From JAAYVZ01 sp035384965 (GTDB lineage Bacteria > Acidobacteriota > Thermoanaerobaculia > Thermoanaerobaculales > Thermoanaerobaculaceae): a DNA stretch of 64,000 bases. This document shows, piece by piece, positions 50,336 through 59,907 of this stretch (within the stretch, counting starts at the first letter, position 1; every line of letters begins with the position of its first letter). The position numbers and the translations under genes were made by a program. The stretch lies in contig DAOOJE010000006.1 of assembly GCA_035384965.1 (NCBI GenBank), positions 1-64,000 on the forward strand, written 5' to 3'. The notes under the pieces are model-generated. The model was not told the DNA's origin and ran no database searches. It saw nothing but the letters and a program-made list of their open reading frames with translations.

Positions 50336-51982
50336 GTGGTGCCAGCACGTCACGCGGCGCGACTGGTTCTGGCGCTGGGCGCCGTATGGATGACGCAGGC
50401 GAGCGGGCAGGAGCTGGCCCGACCCCGCTTCGAGCCGGCGGCGTTCGAGGCGCACGTGCGTTTTCTCGCCTCCGATCCGCTCGAGGGGCGCGGTATTGGG
50501 ACCCGCGGCGGCGAGCTCGCGGTCGCGTACATCGAGTCGGTGTTCCGGACCGCCGGACTGCGGCCGGGCTTTGACGGGAGCTTCCGGCAACCGGTCGAGA
50601 TGACCGCGTACCGCAGTGACCCGGCGGCGCAGGTCGTGGCCGAGGTCGGGCGAGTGCGGGCGCGGCTCCGCCAGGGCGAGGACATCGCCATGATCAGCTA
50701 CGCGCTCGAGGACACCCGCGTCTTCTCCGAGCTGGTGTTCGTCGGCTACGGCATCTCGGCCCCCGAGCACGAGTGGGACGACTACGCCGGCGCCGACGTG
50801 CGAGGGCGCCTGCTGCTCGCTCTCGTCAACGAGCCCGGCCGCGACGATCCGCGGCGCTTCGGCGGGCGCGCGCTCACGCTCCACGGCCGGTGGAACGAGA
50901 AGCTCGCCGTGGCGGCACGCCACGGGGCCGCGGGGTTGTTGCTCATCCACACCGAGGCCGACGCCGGGTACGGCTGGCAGATTCCCGCCGGCTCGATGAC
51001 ACGGGAGAAGTTCACCAGGCGCGACGAGACGCCGCTTCCTCTCGCCGGGTGGATCGCCGAGCCGGCGGCGCGCCGGCTCCTGCTGGCCGCGGGGCTGCGG
51101 CTGGAAGAGCTGAGGGAGGCGGCCGAGCGGCCGGGTTTTGCGCCCCGCACCGTGCCGATCCGTCTTGCGGTCCAGGCCCGCCGCTCGACCCGGGCGGTGG
51201 TGGGGCACAACGTGGTCGGTATCCTGCCGGGCACCCGCCCCGGAACGGTCGTGCTGAGCGCCCACCACGACCACCTCGGGATCGGTCCCGCCGTGGGCGG
51301 GGACCGCATCTACAACGGGGCTGTCGACAACGGCACCGCCCTCGGTTTGCTGCTGACCCTCGCCCAGGGGCTCGCTGCGGCCCCCGCGACCTCGCGGCCG
51401 ACGCTCGTGTTTGCCGCCGTGGACGCCGAGGAGGAGGGGTTGCTCGGCTCCACGCACTACACGCGCCACCCGGCCGTGCCGCTCGCCGACACGCTGGCCG
51501 CCATCAACTTCGAGATGACGAACCCCTGGGGGCGCACCCGCGACCTCATGGCAATCGGCGGCGAGCTGTCGGAACTCGGCGAGATGGTGGCCCGGGTGGC
51601 TGCCAGGCACGGGCTCTCCCTGACCCCCGATCCGCTCCCCGAGCAGGGGTTCTTCTTCCGCTCCGACCAGCTCGCTTTCGCTCGCGCCGGAGTGCCTGCC
51701 ATCTGGCTCGACGGCGGTCTCGACCATGAGGGCCGCCCGCCGGGGTGGGGCGCGGCGCGGCGCGAGAGGTACCGCGTCGAGGCCTACCACCGTCCCGGCG
51801 ACGAGGTGGGCGACGACTGGGACTGGTGCGGGCTGCAGCAGCTCGCCGAAATCACGGTCGAGCTCATCGACGAGATCGCGGCGGCCGGCGAGGTGCGCTG
51901 GGTGGCGGGCAGCGGCTACGGCCGTCCCACCCCCCCCGACACCCCTGCACCGGCCCCGGCCGGGAACCGGCCACCCAGGTGA
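50336..51982 (+). CDS. Secreted M28-family zinc aminopeptidase
   Basis: A 548-residue protein with an N-terminal signal peptide (HAARLVLALGAVWMTQASG), a PA-like insert (about residues 120-230) and an M28 peptidase domain. Zinc ligands are visible: SAHHDHLG (His, Asp), NGAVDNGTALG (Asp), AVDAEEEGLLGS (Glu-Glu) and the final His in VEAYHRPGDEV. The family removes N-terminal amino acids from exported peptides. The C-terminus is Pro-rich. Two GTG codons in a row (50336, 50339) could start it. Confidence 0.88.
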   Translation: MVPARHAARLVLALGAVWMTQASGQELARPRFEPAAFEAHVRFLASDPLEGRGIGTRGGELAVAYIESVFRTAGLRPGFDGSFRQPVEMTAYRSDPAAQVVAEVGRVRARLRQGEDIAMISYALEDTRVFSELVFVGYGISAPEHEWDDYAGADVRGRLLLALVNEPGRDDPRRFGGRALTLHGRWNEKLAVAARHGAAGLLLIHTEADAGYGWQIPAGSMTREKFTRRDETPLPLAGWIAEPAARRLLLAAGLRLEELREAAERPGFAPRTVPIRLAVQARRSTRAVVGHNVVGILPGTRPGTVVLSAHHDHLGIGPAVGGDRIYNGAVDNGTALGLLLTLAQGLAAAPATSRPTLVFAAVDAEEEGLLGSTHYTRHPAVPLADTLAAINFEMTNPWGRTRDLMAIGGELSELGEMVARVAARHGLSLTPDPLPEQGFFFRSDQLAFARAGVPAIWLDGGLDHEGRPPGWGAARRERYRVEAYHRPGDEVGDDWDWCGLQQLAEITVELIDEIAAAGEVRWVAGSGYGRPTPPDTPAPAPAGNRPPR

Positions 51983-52083
51983 AAGACGCGGCGAGGTCCT
52001 CGTTGGCCCCGTCGCGCTCGCCGGCGCCTCGCCGCCGTCTTTCGGCCGAGAGGATAGACTGGCGGCGACGCGGAGGATCGGGC

Positions 52084-54708
52084 ATGGCGCAGGTGGAGCT
52101 GACGGTCAACGGGGTTGACAGGTGCCTCGAGCCGGAGGAGGGCGAGACGCTGCTCGAGACGCTGCGGGAGCGGCTCGGGCTGGTCGCCGCCAAGGTGGGG
52201 TGCGCGCAAGGCACTTGCGGCACCTGCACGGTGCTGGTCGACGGCTCGCCGGCGCTCGCGTGCATGCTCCCGACCGCCAGGCTCGGTGGGCGGCGGGTGG
52301 TGACGCTCGAGGGTCTGCCCGAGCCGCAGCGGCACCTCCTGGCCCGGTCGTTCGTGCAGGAAGGCGCCGTGCAGTGCGGGTACTGCACGCCGGGGCTGGT
52401 GATGCGCGCCCACTGGCTGGTCGAGAGGGGTCGGGCGACCGACCGGGAAGCGGTGGCGAAGGCGCTCGGGTCGCACTTGTGCCGGTGCACCGGCTACCTG
52501 CGGGTGTTCGACGCTATCCGGACCGCCGGCGAGGCGGCGGTGGGGGGGTTCGCCACCGACCAGCCGCGCCGCCAGCCTCGGCTGGCCAGCCGGCGCGCCG
52601 AGGCAGAGGAGCCGACCACGGGGGTGGGAGCCTCGCTGCCGCGATACCGCGGCGTGGAGCTGGCGCTCGGCCAGAAACCGTTCATCGGCGACATGCGCCT
52701 CGACGGGATGCTGCACGGCGCCCTCGTGCTCGCCGCCCACCCGCGCGCCCGGGTGCTGGGGATCGATGCGGCGCCGGCGCTGGCCATGCCCGGCGTGGCT
52801 CGCGTGCTCACCGCCGCCGACGTGCCGGGACGGCGGTTTCTTGGCCCGATCGTCCCGGACTGGCCAGTGTTCGTGGCGGTGGGCGAGACCACGCGGTGCG
52901 TGGGGGACGTGCTGGCGCTCGTGGTCGCCGACACCGAGCGCCACGCACGGGCTGCCGCAGCCGCGGTGCGCGTCGACTACGAGGTGCTGGAGCCCGTGAC
53001 CTCGCCGGAGCAAGCGCTGGCGCCCGGGGCTCCGGCTCTCCACGTCGGTGGCAACATTCTCGAAGTGTGCGCGTTCCGGCGCGGCGACGTGGACGCGGCG
53101 CTGGCCAGCTCGGCGTACACGGTGCGGGCGCGCTTTTCGACCCAGCGCATCGAGCACGCCTTCCTGGAGCCCGAGGCGTGTCTCGCCCTGCCGCAAGGCA
53201 AGGGGCTCAAGGTCTACTCCCAGGGCCAGGGCGTGCACGAGGACCAGGCCCAGATCGCGGCGCTGCTCGACCTGCCGGTGCAGGCGGTGGACGTGGAACT
53301 GGTCTCCACCGGCGGCGGCTTCGGCGGCAAGGAGGACCTCTCGGTGCAGGGGCAAACTGCCCTCGCCGCCTACCTCCTGCAGCGCCCGGTGCGGACCGTG
53401 CTGACCCGGGAGCAGTCGATCCTGCTCCACCCCAAGCGCCACCCGCTCACGCTCGACTACGAGGCAGGATGTGACGCGGAAGGGCGGCTCACCGCGGTGC
53501 GGGCGCGCATCCTCGGCGACACCGGCGCTTACGCCTCGGTGGGCGCCAAGGTGCTGGAGCGGGCGGCCGGCCACTCGTGCGGCCCGTACCGCGTGCCCAA
53601 CGTCGAGGTGGAGGCTCGCACCGTCTACACCAACAACCCTCCCTCGGGAGCGATGCGGGGGTTCGGCGCCAACCAGGCGGCGTTCGCCATCGAGGGGGTG
53701 CTGGACATGCTGGCCGAGCGAGCCGGCATCGACCGCTACGACATCCGCGAGCGGAACGTGCTGCATCCCGGCGACCGCTTCGCCACGGGGCAGATCATGA
53801 CCGACTCGTGCGGGGCCTTGCCGGCGCTCCAGGCGGTGCGTGACGTCTTCCGTTCCGCCCGCGTCGCCGGGATCGCGTGTGGGATCAAGAACACCGGCAT
53901 CGGCAACGGCATGAACGATACCGGCCGGGTGGCGATCCGCGTCCGCCCCGACGGCACCCTGCTCGTGCTCACCGGGTACACCGAGATGGGCCAGGGGCTG
54001 CACACGATCCTGCGCCAGGTGGTGGCGCAGGAGACCGGGCTCGACCCGGCGTGCATGGAGGTCACGACCCGCTCGGAACCCGAGGTCGAGTGCGGGATGA
54101 CCACTGCCTCGCGCGCCACCGCGCTCACCACGATGGCCGGCCAGCGCGCCGCTGTGCAGCTCGCCGCGGCGCTGCGCGGCGCCAGCCTCGCAGAACTCGC
54201 CGGCCGGGAGTTCGTCGGTGAGTACGTCTGTGACATCACCGTCAAGCCCGGGACCCGGACCGACAACCCCGTCACCCACATGACGTTCGGCTATGCGGCC
54301 CAGGTCGTGATCCTGGATGAGCACGGCCGGATCGCCAAGGTGGTGGCGGCCCACGACGTCGGGCGCGCCATCAACCCGGTGCAGTGCGCGCAGCAAATCG
54401 AGGGCGCGATCCACATGGGGATCGGCTACGCCCTCAGCGAAGAGCTGCCGTGCGAGGGCGGCCGGCCGCGCTCGACCCGCCTGCGCGATCTCGGGATCGT
54501 GCCGGCGGCGGCGATGCCGGAGGTGGAGGTCATCCTGCTCGAGGTTCCCGATTCGGTCGGCGGTTACGGTTCCAAGGGCGTGGGCGAGATCGGCCTCGTG
54601 CCCACGGCTGCGGCCGTGGCCTCGGCGCTGTGGGCGTACGACGGCGTGCGCCGCACCTCGCTCCCGATGCGCGACGCCCCCGCCGCGAGGAACGCAACCC
54701 CCAGATGA
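52084..54708 (+). CDS. XdhD-like fused molybdenum hydroxylase
   Basis: An 874-residue protein fusing two [2Fe-2S] domains (residues 1-155: GCAQGTCGTC, CGYCTPGLV and CRCTGY) directly to the molybdopterin-binding large subunit (about 190-870: GGGFGGKED, PSGAMRGFGANQ, TGYTEMGQGLHT, GVGEIGL), with no FAD domain. This layout is that of XdhD-type, often selenium-dependent, xanthine/purine dehydrogenases, which cluster with ssnA, hyuA and ygfK in enterobacteria. Here those partner genes are 32 kb away. GGAGGA precedes the ATG. The stop overlaps the next gene (ATGA). Substrate is inferred. Confidence 0.85.
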   Translation: MAQVELTVNGVDRCLEPEEGETLLETLRERLGLVAAKVGCAQGTCGTCTVLVDGSPALACMLPTARLGGRRVVTLEGLPEPQRHLLARSFVQEGAVQCGYCTPGLVMRAHWLVERGRATDREAVAKALGSHLCRCTGYLRVFDAIRTAGEAAVGGFATDQPRRQPRLASRRAEAEEPTTGVGASLPRYRGVELALGQKPFIGDMRLDGMLHGALVLAAHPRARVLGIDAAPALAMPGVARVLTAADVPGRRFLGPIVPDWPVFVAVGETTRCVGDVLALVVADTERHARAAAAAVRVDYEVLEPVTSPEQALAPGAPALHVGGNILEVCAFRRGDVDAALASSAYTVRARFSTQRIEHAFLEPEACLALPQGKGLKVYSQGQGVHEDQAQIAALLDLPVQAVDVELVSTGGGFGGKEDLSVQGQTALAAYLLQRPVRTVLTREQSILLHPKRHPLTLDYEAGCDAEGRLTAVRARILGDTGAYASVGAKVLERAAGHSCGPYRVPNVEVEARTVYTNNPPSGAMRGFGANQAAFAIEGVLDMLAERAGIDRYDIRERNVLHPGDRFATGQIMTDSCGALPALQAVRDVFRSARVAGIACGIKNTGIGNGMNDTGRVAIRVRPDGTLLVLTGYTEMGQGLHTILRQVVAQETGLDPACMEVTTRSEPEVECGMTTASRATALTTMAGQRAAVQLAAALRGASLAELAGREFVGEYVCDITVKPGTRTDNPVTHMTFGYAAQVVILDEHGRIAKVVAAHDVGRAINPVQCAQQIEGAIHMGIGYALSEELPCEGGRPRSTRLRDLGIVPAAAMPEVEVILLEVPDSVGGYGSKGVGEIGLVPTAAAVASALWAYDGVRRTSLPMRDAPAARNATPR

Positions 54709-56264
54709 CACCCCGGCGCCTGGCGATCGGGCTCGGCATCGTGGCGGCGGCAGCGGCCTGGTTCGCCGCCCGCGAGCCGGCGTTCGGACCCCTGCTCTGG
54801 GTGGCGCTGCTGCTCGGCGTGCTCTGGCTGCAACCGGCGCAGCGCCTCCTCCTGGCCCCCTGGCAACTCGGGCTCGTGCTGCTGGTCGTGGCGTCCTCCT
54901 GGCTTTCCGCTCTCGACCACGAGCTGGCGTTCCGCCACTCGCTGCTGCTGCTCGCCGCGGTGCTGGTGCTGGCCATGGCGCGCCTGCATCCGCTCGACCG
55001 TGACGGGGTGTTCCTGCTCTGCCTGGCGGTGGCGGCGACCGCCGCGGTGGCGGTGATGCAAGCCTCCGGCGGCCTCCGCCAGGCCGGGCTGGAGCTCGCC
55101 AGCCTTCCGCCGGCGTTTCGCGAGGCGGCCGCCACCCGCATCCTGGTCGGGCGCAGCTTCGGCACCGCCGCGCTGCCGGGGCACTTCGCCGCACTGTTGC
55201 TGACGGCGGCGCCGCCTCTCGCCGCCGGGCTCGCCGCCGGGTCGCGGTGGCGCCGGTGGGCGGCAACGCTGGGTCTGGGGCTCGCGGGCACCGGCGTGCT
55301 GCTCACCCGATCGCTGTCCGCCTCGCTCGTTGCGGCCGCGGTCCTGGCCGTGGCGCTGGGGCGCGGCAGGCGGCGGGGGACGGTCCTGGCGGCGGCGGCC
55401 CTGGCGGCTCTCACCGCCGCCACCGTGCTGTGGCGCACCGACATCGCGAGCCTCGAGCCGGTCCGCTTGCGGTGGCACAACTGGCAGGCGGCGGCGCAGG
55501 CTCTGGCCGCAAGGCCGTGGCTGGGGGTGGGGTTCGGCGGCGTCGGGCAAGCCGTGCTCGCCTCCCCGGTCGGCGAGACCAACCTCAGCCCCTACGCGCA
55601 CAACACGTACCTGCAGCTTGCCGCGGAGCTGGGGCTTTTCGGGCTGCCGGCGGTGGGGCTGGCGGTGGCGTGGCTGGTCGGGACGCTCCGCCGGGGGCTG
55701 GCGGCCGACCTGCCGCTGGCGCTGGCGGTGCTCGTGGTGCCGCTGCACAACCTGCTCGACTTTTCGTTCTACGCCCCCGAGGTGGCGATCCCATGGGCGG
55801 TGCTGGCAGGCACCCTCGCCGGCCGAGCGCCCCGCCTCCCGGACCGCCCCACGCCGGCCTGGCTGCTCGTGCCTGTCCTGGTCACCGGAGTGCTCGGCGC
55901 CACTCTGCTGTGGCGCGGCGAGAGCGCGGTCGGCTCGGCACTGGCCGCACCGGCCGGCGAGCGGGTCGAGCGGCTCGTGGAGGCGTCCGGCTGGACGCCG
56001 TGGACCGCCAGCCCGCTGCTCGTCGCCTGCCAGGTGGCCGCCGACACCCCAACGGGGGTCGGCCCTCTCGCCGCTCTCGAAGCCGAACTCGGCGAGAGGG
56101 CGTGGGTGCGGCCCGCCTCCGCGGCGTGGGCCGAGTGCCGGGCCCAGCTCTTGCTGGCGCTCGGACGCCAGGGGGAAGCGCTGGTGTGGGTGCGGGAGGC
56201 CAGGCGGCGGACGCCGTGGCGCTCCGATCTGGTCGAGGTGGAGAAGGCATGCCGAGGGCGGTGA
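54705..56264 (+). CDS. O-antigen ligase-like polytopic membrane protein
   Basis: A 519-residue protein with about eleven membrane helices. The Wzy_C-type motif is present (RPWLGVGFGGVGQAV and PYAHNTYLQLAAELGLFGLPAV, the H-N-x-x-L loop of O-antigen ligases). The C-terminal 110 residues are soluble and TPR-like (ALGRQGEALVWVREARRR). It should transfer a lipid-linked glycan to a lipid or protein acceptor in the periplasm. It is translationally coupled to the XdhD-like gene and overlaps the next gene by 16 bases. Confidence 0.8.
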   Translation: MTPRRLAIGLGIVAAAAAWFAAREPAFGPLLWVALLLGVLWLQPAQRLLLAPWQLGLVLLVVASSWLSALDHELAFRHSLLLLAAVLVLAMARLHPLDRDGVFLLCLAVAATAAVAVMQASGGLRQAGLELASLPPAFREAAATRILVGRSFGTAALPGHFAALLLTAAPPLAAGLAAGSRWRRWAATLGLGLAGTGVLLTRSLSASLVAAAVLAVALGRGRRRGTVLAAAALAALTAATVLWRTDIASLEPVRLRWHNWQAAAQALAARPWLGVGFGGVGQAVLASPVGETNLSPYAHNTYLQLAAELGLFGLPAVGLAVAWLVGTLRRGLAADLPLALAVLVVPLHNLLDFSFYAPEVAIPWAVLAGTLAGRAPRLPDRPTPAWLLVPVLVTGVLGATLLWRGESAVGSALAAPAGERVERLVEASGWTPWTASPLLVACQVAADTPTGVGPLAALEAELGERAWVRPASAAWAECRAQLLLALGRQGEALVWVREARRRTPWRSDLVEVEKACRGR

Positions 56265-57970
56265 GGTGGGTCGGGGCGGCAGTCGCCGGGGTGGCCGCCA
56301 CCTGGGTGGCGGGCGCCGACGGCGTCGACCTGCGCCCGTGGGCGGTGTGGCTCGGCCTCGGCCTGCTCGCCGGCGCGCTCGTGGTGCGCGCCCGGCGCGG
56401 CGGCGTGGCGGTGGATGCGCCCCGCCTCGCGCTGGCGGGCCTGGCCGCCTGGACGGCCGTGGCGAGCCTCGTGCGCGCCTCGCCTGCCGCCGAGGCGGCG
56501 GCGGCGGTCGGCATCGCTGTCGTGGCGTGGGGGCTGGCCTCCCTCGTGGCCGACTGGCGCGCCCGGGCCTGGGCCAGCGCGGCAGTGGCCGGGCTCGGGG
56601 CGTGCTCCGGACTCGCCCTGCTCGCCGGCCGCTGGGTGGAAGGCGTCCGCTCCGACGGCCTGTTCGGCAACCCCAACCTCTCGGCCACGATTGCCGTGCT
56701 GGGCGCGGCCTCGGCGCCGTTCGTCCGCTTGCCGCTCGCGGCGCGGTGGGCCATGGGCGTGCCGGCGGTGCTCGGCATCGTCGCCTCGGGCTCCAGGGCA
56801 GCGCTGCTCGGGCTGGGCGCCGTTGCCGCTGCCTGGCTTTTGACCGGCTCGCCCCGGCGCGTCCGCGTGGTCGCGGGCCTGGCGCTGGCGGTCGGGCTAG
56901 CGGCGCTGGGGTTTAGGATCGGGACGGATCGTGACCCTCTCCGCTGGGAACGGGTGCGGATCTGGAACGTGGCGCTGCGCGTCGCCTCCGACCACCTGCC
57001 GTGGGGCACCGGCGCCGGTGGCTTTGCCGACGCTGCCGCCGGCCGCAACTTTCCCCACCCTGACCGGCCCGCCCGCTACGGCCTGGTCCCCGACCTGGCG
57101 GAAAGCGACCTGCTCCAGCTCGCCGCCACCACCGGACTGCCAGGGCTCGGGCTGGCGGCGTGGCTCGCCGTCGGACTGCTGCGACAGGCGCGCCGGCGCG
57201 GACCCCACGCCTGGGGGTGTCTGGCGGCGCTGGGCGCGACCTCGGCGTTTCACACCCAGCTCGCCGTGCCGGTGGTGGCCTGGACCGCCACGCTGGCGGT
57301 GGCCGCAGCGTTGCCGGCCGGCCGGCGCCAGCGCACGCGGGCCGGGGTGCCGGTGCTGGCGGCGTTCGCGGGGCTGGCCACGGCCGTGCTGGCGACCGCG
57401 CTCGTCCGGCCGGCCTGGTGGCTGGGAGGGCGCCCCGCCGAACACCTTGCCGCGGCCCGAGCGCTGGCCACCGCTGCCCCTCGCAGCGACCCGCGCCTGG
57501 CTGACGCCGAGGCGCTGGCGACGCGGGCCGTGGCGCTGCGCCCTCGCTGGGCTGGGGGGTGGCGCGAGCTCGGAGCGCTGCGCGCCGCCCGCGCTTCGCT
57601 GCGCGGCGACCGCATGCTGTGGGCGGCTGCCGGCGAGGCGTACCGGCAGGCCAGGGCTTGCAACCCGCTCGACGCCTTCGCTGCTCTCGAGCAGGGACGG
57701 GTCTGGCGCGCGCTGGGCGACACCGGGCAGGCGCGCGCCGCGCTCGTTGGCGCGGCAGGGCTGGAGCCGAACCTGGTGGGGGCCTGGCTCGAGCTGGCGC
57801 TGCTCGACCTCGAGCAGGGGCGGCTGGAGGCGGCGCGCAACGCAGTGGCCCGGGCCATGCAAGCCGCCGCCGCTCGCCCCGAGCAGCCCTCGCCGTACGA
57901 GCGCTCGCTGGCGGCGTTCGACCCCGCCATCATGGCCCGGCTCGCCGCCGTACTGCGGGAGGCCAGATGA
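56249..57970 (+). CDS. O-antigen ligase-like protein with C-terminal TPR region
   Basis: A 573-residue protein: about ten helices in the first 380 residues with ligase features (SDGLFGNPNLSATIAVLGA, WGTGAGGFADAA, ESDLLQLAATTGLPGLGLAAW), then a TPR-like tail (LRPRWAGGWRELGALRAARAS, AFAALEQGRVWRALGDTGQARAAL, GAWLELALLDLEQGRLEAA). Wzy_C proteins with TPR tails are also found in pilin or protein glycosylation. It starts 16 bases inside the upstream gene, and ends with ATGA into the next. Confidence 0.8.
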   Translation: MPRAVRWVGAAVAGVAATWVAGADGVDLRPWAVWLGLGLLAGALVVRARRGGVAVDAPRLALAGLAAWTAVASLVRASPAAEAAAAVGIAVVAWGLASLVADWRARAWASAAVAGLGACSGLALLAGRWVEGVRSDGLFGNPNLSATIAVLGAASAPFVRLPLAARWAMGVPAVLGIVASGSRAALLGLGAVAAAWLLTGSPRRVRVVAGLALAVGLAALGFRIGTDRDPLRWERVRIWNVALRVASDHLPWGTGAGGFADAAAGRNFPHPDRPARYGLVPDLAESDLLQLAATTGLPGLGLAAWLAVGLLRQARRRGPHAWGCLAALGATSAFHTQLAVPVVAWTATLAVAAALPAGRRQRTRAGVPVLAAFAGLATAVLATALVRPAWWLGGRPAEHLAAARALATAAPRSDPRLADAEALATRAVALRPRWAGGWRELGALRAARASLRGDRMLWAAAGEAYRQARACNPLDAFAALEQGRVWRALGDTGQARAALVGAAGLEPNLVGAWLELALLDLEQGRLEAARNAVARAMQAAAARPEQPSPYERSLAAFDPAIMARLAAVLREAR

Positions 57971-59907
57971 GACCGACCTGGCGGGCAGCCGCCTGCGCGC
58001 TGCCGGGACTGGGGGTGGTGGCCGTGGCTCTCCTGGCCGGGGCGACGCCCACGGCGCGCGACGTGCCTGCCTACTTCCTGCCGTTGCGCTCGCATCTCGG
58101 GCGCGTCCTCCACGGTCAGGCCAGCGCCCTGTGGACCCCGCTCGCCGGCTGCGGCGAGCCGGTCCTCGCCAACCCTCAGTTCGCCGTGCTGTATCCGCCG
58201 GCGTGGGTGGCGGCGGTGCTGCCACCGGAACGAGCAGTGGGGGTCGAGATCGGGCTCCATCTGGCGCTGCTGGGGCTCGGCAGCGGGCTGCTCGCCCGGC
58301 GGCTGGGCGCCCGCGCCGGCGCCGAGGTGGCGGCAGGGTGGGGCGTGGCGCTGGCGGGTCCAGTGATCGACGCCGCAGGCGTTCTCAACAATCTCGATAC
58401 CCTGACCTGGGCGCCGTGGCTGTGGTGGGCGGCGCTGGGCGGGCGCGGTTGGGCCGTGGCGGTGTTCGCCGCCCTGGGATGGCTGGGCGCCGAGCCGTGG
58501 CTGGCGGCCGTTGCCGCCGGGGGAGCGCTGGTGCTGGCGCCCACGCGGCGCACCGCCGGGGCGCTGCTGCTGGCGGCTGGCCTCGTCGCCGTGCAGGCGC
58601 TGCCGTTTGCCGCCTGGGTGCAAGGCGGGGACCGCGGCTCCGGGATCGCCCCCGAGGTCGCGGCGCGGGGGGCGGCCACGCCGCGCGAGGTGGCCGCCCT
58701 CGCGGTGCCGGGCCTGCCGTTGCCGGCGCGCGGCGACCGCTTCGTGGCCCACCCCACGATGCCGCTTTGGGCGCTGCTGCTCGGCGCCCTGGCGCTGGCC
58801 GAGCGCGGGCCGTCCCGGCGCCTCGCTGCGCTGGGGTGGATCGCCGTGGCCGGAGCCGTCCTGCCCGGGCTGCCGCCGGTGCGGGAGGGGTGGGCGTGGC
58901 TCTCGCGAGGGTTCCTGTGGTACCCGGGCCGCCTGCTCTTCGTCGCGGTGGCGGCGCTCGTCCCGGCGGCCGCCGGACACGTGGGGATGGGGGGGCGCCG
59001 GGCACGTGTGGCTGTCGGCGCGGCGGTGCTGGTTCTCGTGGGGGGTCTTGTCGCGGGGGGCTCGGGGCTCGAGCTGGCGGTGCAGACGGCCTGCGGCGCC
59101 GCGGCGCTGGGGGGGCCGGTGGCGGGCCTGGCGGCGGCGCTGGGCAGCGCCACCCTCGGCCCCGCACACCTGCTGGCCCTGGAGTTCGCCCGGCTCGAGC
59201 TGCCTTCCCTCGACCCCTGCCTCGCTGACGCGGCTGGGGACCGCCGGCGATGGCTGGCGCTTCCTCCTTCCCGCGAGCAGCTCGCCTGGGTCGCAGAGGA
59301 TCCGCTGCCACGCCAGCGGGCGCTCGGATGGGGGTACTGGGGGCTGTGGGACGAGCGGCCCATGGCCCGCACGTTCGGGCCCATCCAGTCGCGCCACCTG
59401 GCCGCTCACCTCGCCCGCGCCAACCTGGGGGCAGAGGGACGGTGGTGGCTCGACGGTCTGGCCGCCCCGTGGCTGGTCGGCCAGCGCGACCTCCCCGGTC
59501 TTCCCCGCCGTTGCCGCACCCCGGCCGGCACCCTGCTCCGCAACCCCGCCGCCTGGCCCGAGGCCTGGGTGGTGACCGGGATGCCCTCGCCCGGGGAGCG
59601 GCCGGTCGTGTGCGGCGCAGTGGAGGCGGAAGCCGCCAGCGGCCACGCGGTGCGCTGGCGGTGCCGGGTGGACGCCTCCCACGCCACGCTGCTGCTGGCG
59701 CGCACCCCTGATCCGGGCTGGCGCTTCGCGGTGGACGGGCGGCGCGTGCCGGTCACGCAGGGGCCCGGGATCCTGCACGGAGTGGCGGTGTCGGAGGGGG
59801 AGCACGTGGTGGAGGCGGTCTACCGGCCGCGCGGTTTCGACCCCGGTCTCGGGGTGTCGCTGGTATGCTCGCTGCTCTGGGGGGCGCTGGCATGGCGGCG
59901 CTGGTAA
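57967..59907 (+). CDS. YfhO-family membrane protein
   Basis: A 646-residue protein with about eleven predicted helices. Early segment GCGEPVLANPQFAVLYPPAWVAAVLP and the C-terminal beta segment (TPDPGWRFAVDGRRVPV, EGEHVVEAVYRPRGFDPGLGVSL) match YfhO-type proteins, GT-C-like membrane proteins implicated in glycosylation of lipoteichoic acid in Firmicutes. The function here is inferred as a step in envelope glycan assembly alongside the two ligase-like genes. The ATG overlaps the preceding stop. Confidence 0.8.
   Translation: MRPTWRAAACALPGLGVVAVALLAGATPTARDVPAYFLPLRSHLGRVLHGQASALWTPLAGCGEPVLANPQFAVLYPPAWVAAVLPPERAVGVEIGLHLALLGLGSGLLARRLGARAGAEVAAGWGVALAGPVIDAAGVLNNLDTLTWAPWLWWAALGGRGWAVAVFAALGWLGAEPWLAAVAAGGALVLAPTRRTAGALLLAAGLVAVQALPFAAWVQGGDRGSGIAPEVAARGAATPREVAALAVPGLPLPARGDRFVAHPTMPLWALLLGALALAERGPSRRLAALGWIAVAGAVLPGLPPVREGWAWLSRGFLWYPGRLLFVAVAALVPAAAGHVGMGGRRARVAVGAAVLVLVGGLVAGGSGLELAVQTACGAAALGGPVAGLAAALGSATLGPAHLLALEFARLELPSLDPCLADAAGDRRRWLALPPSREQLAWVAEDPLPRQRALGWGYWGLWDERPMARTFGPIQSRHLAAHLARANLGAEGRWWLDGLAAPWLVGQRDLPGLPRRCRTPAGTLLRNPAAWPEAWVVTGMPSPGERPVVCGAVEAEAASGHAVRWRCRVDASHATLLLARTPDPGWRFAVDGRRVPVTQGPGILHGVAVSEGEHVVEAVYRPRGFDPGLGVSLVCSLLWGALAWRRW

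Noticed and set aside
51916..55266. A 1116-codon minus-strand frame antisense to the XdhD-like gene
   Set aside because: The plus strand carries all cofactor motifs; the antisense product is His/Arg/Pro-rich with no domain.
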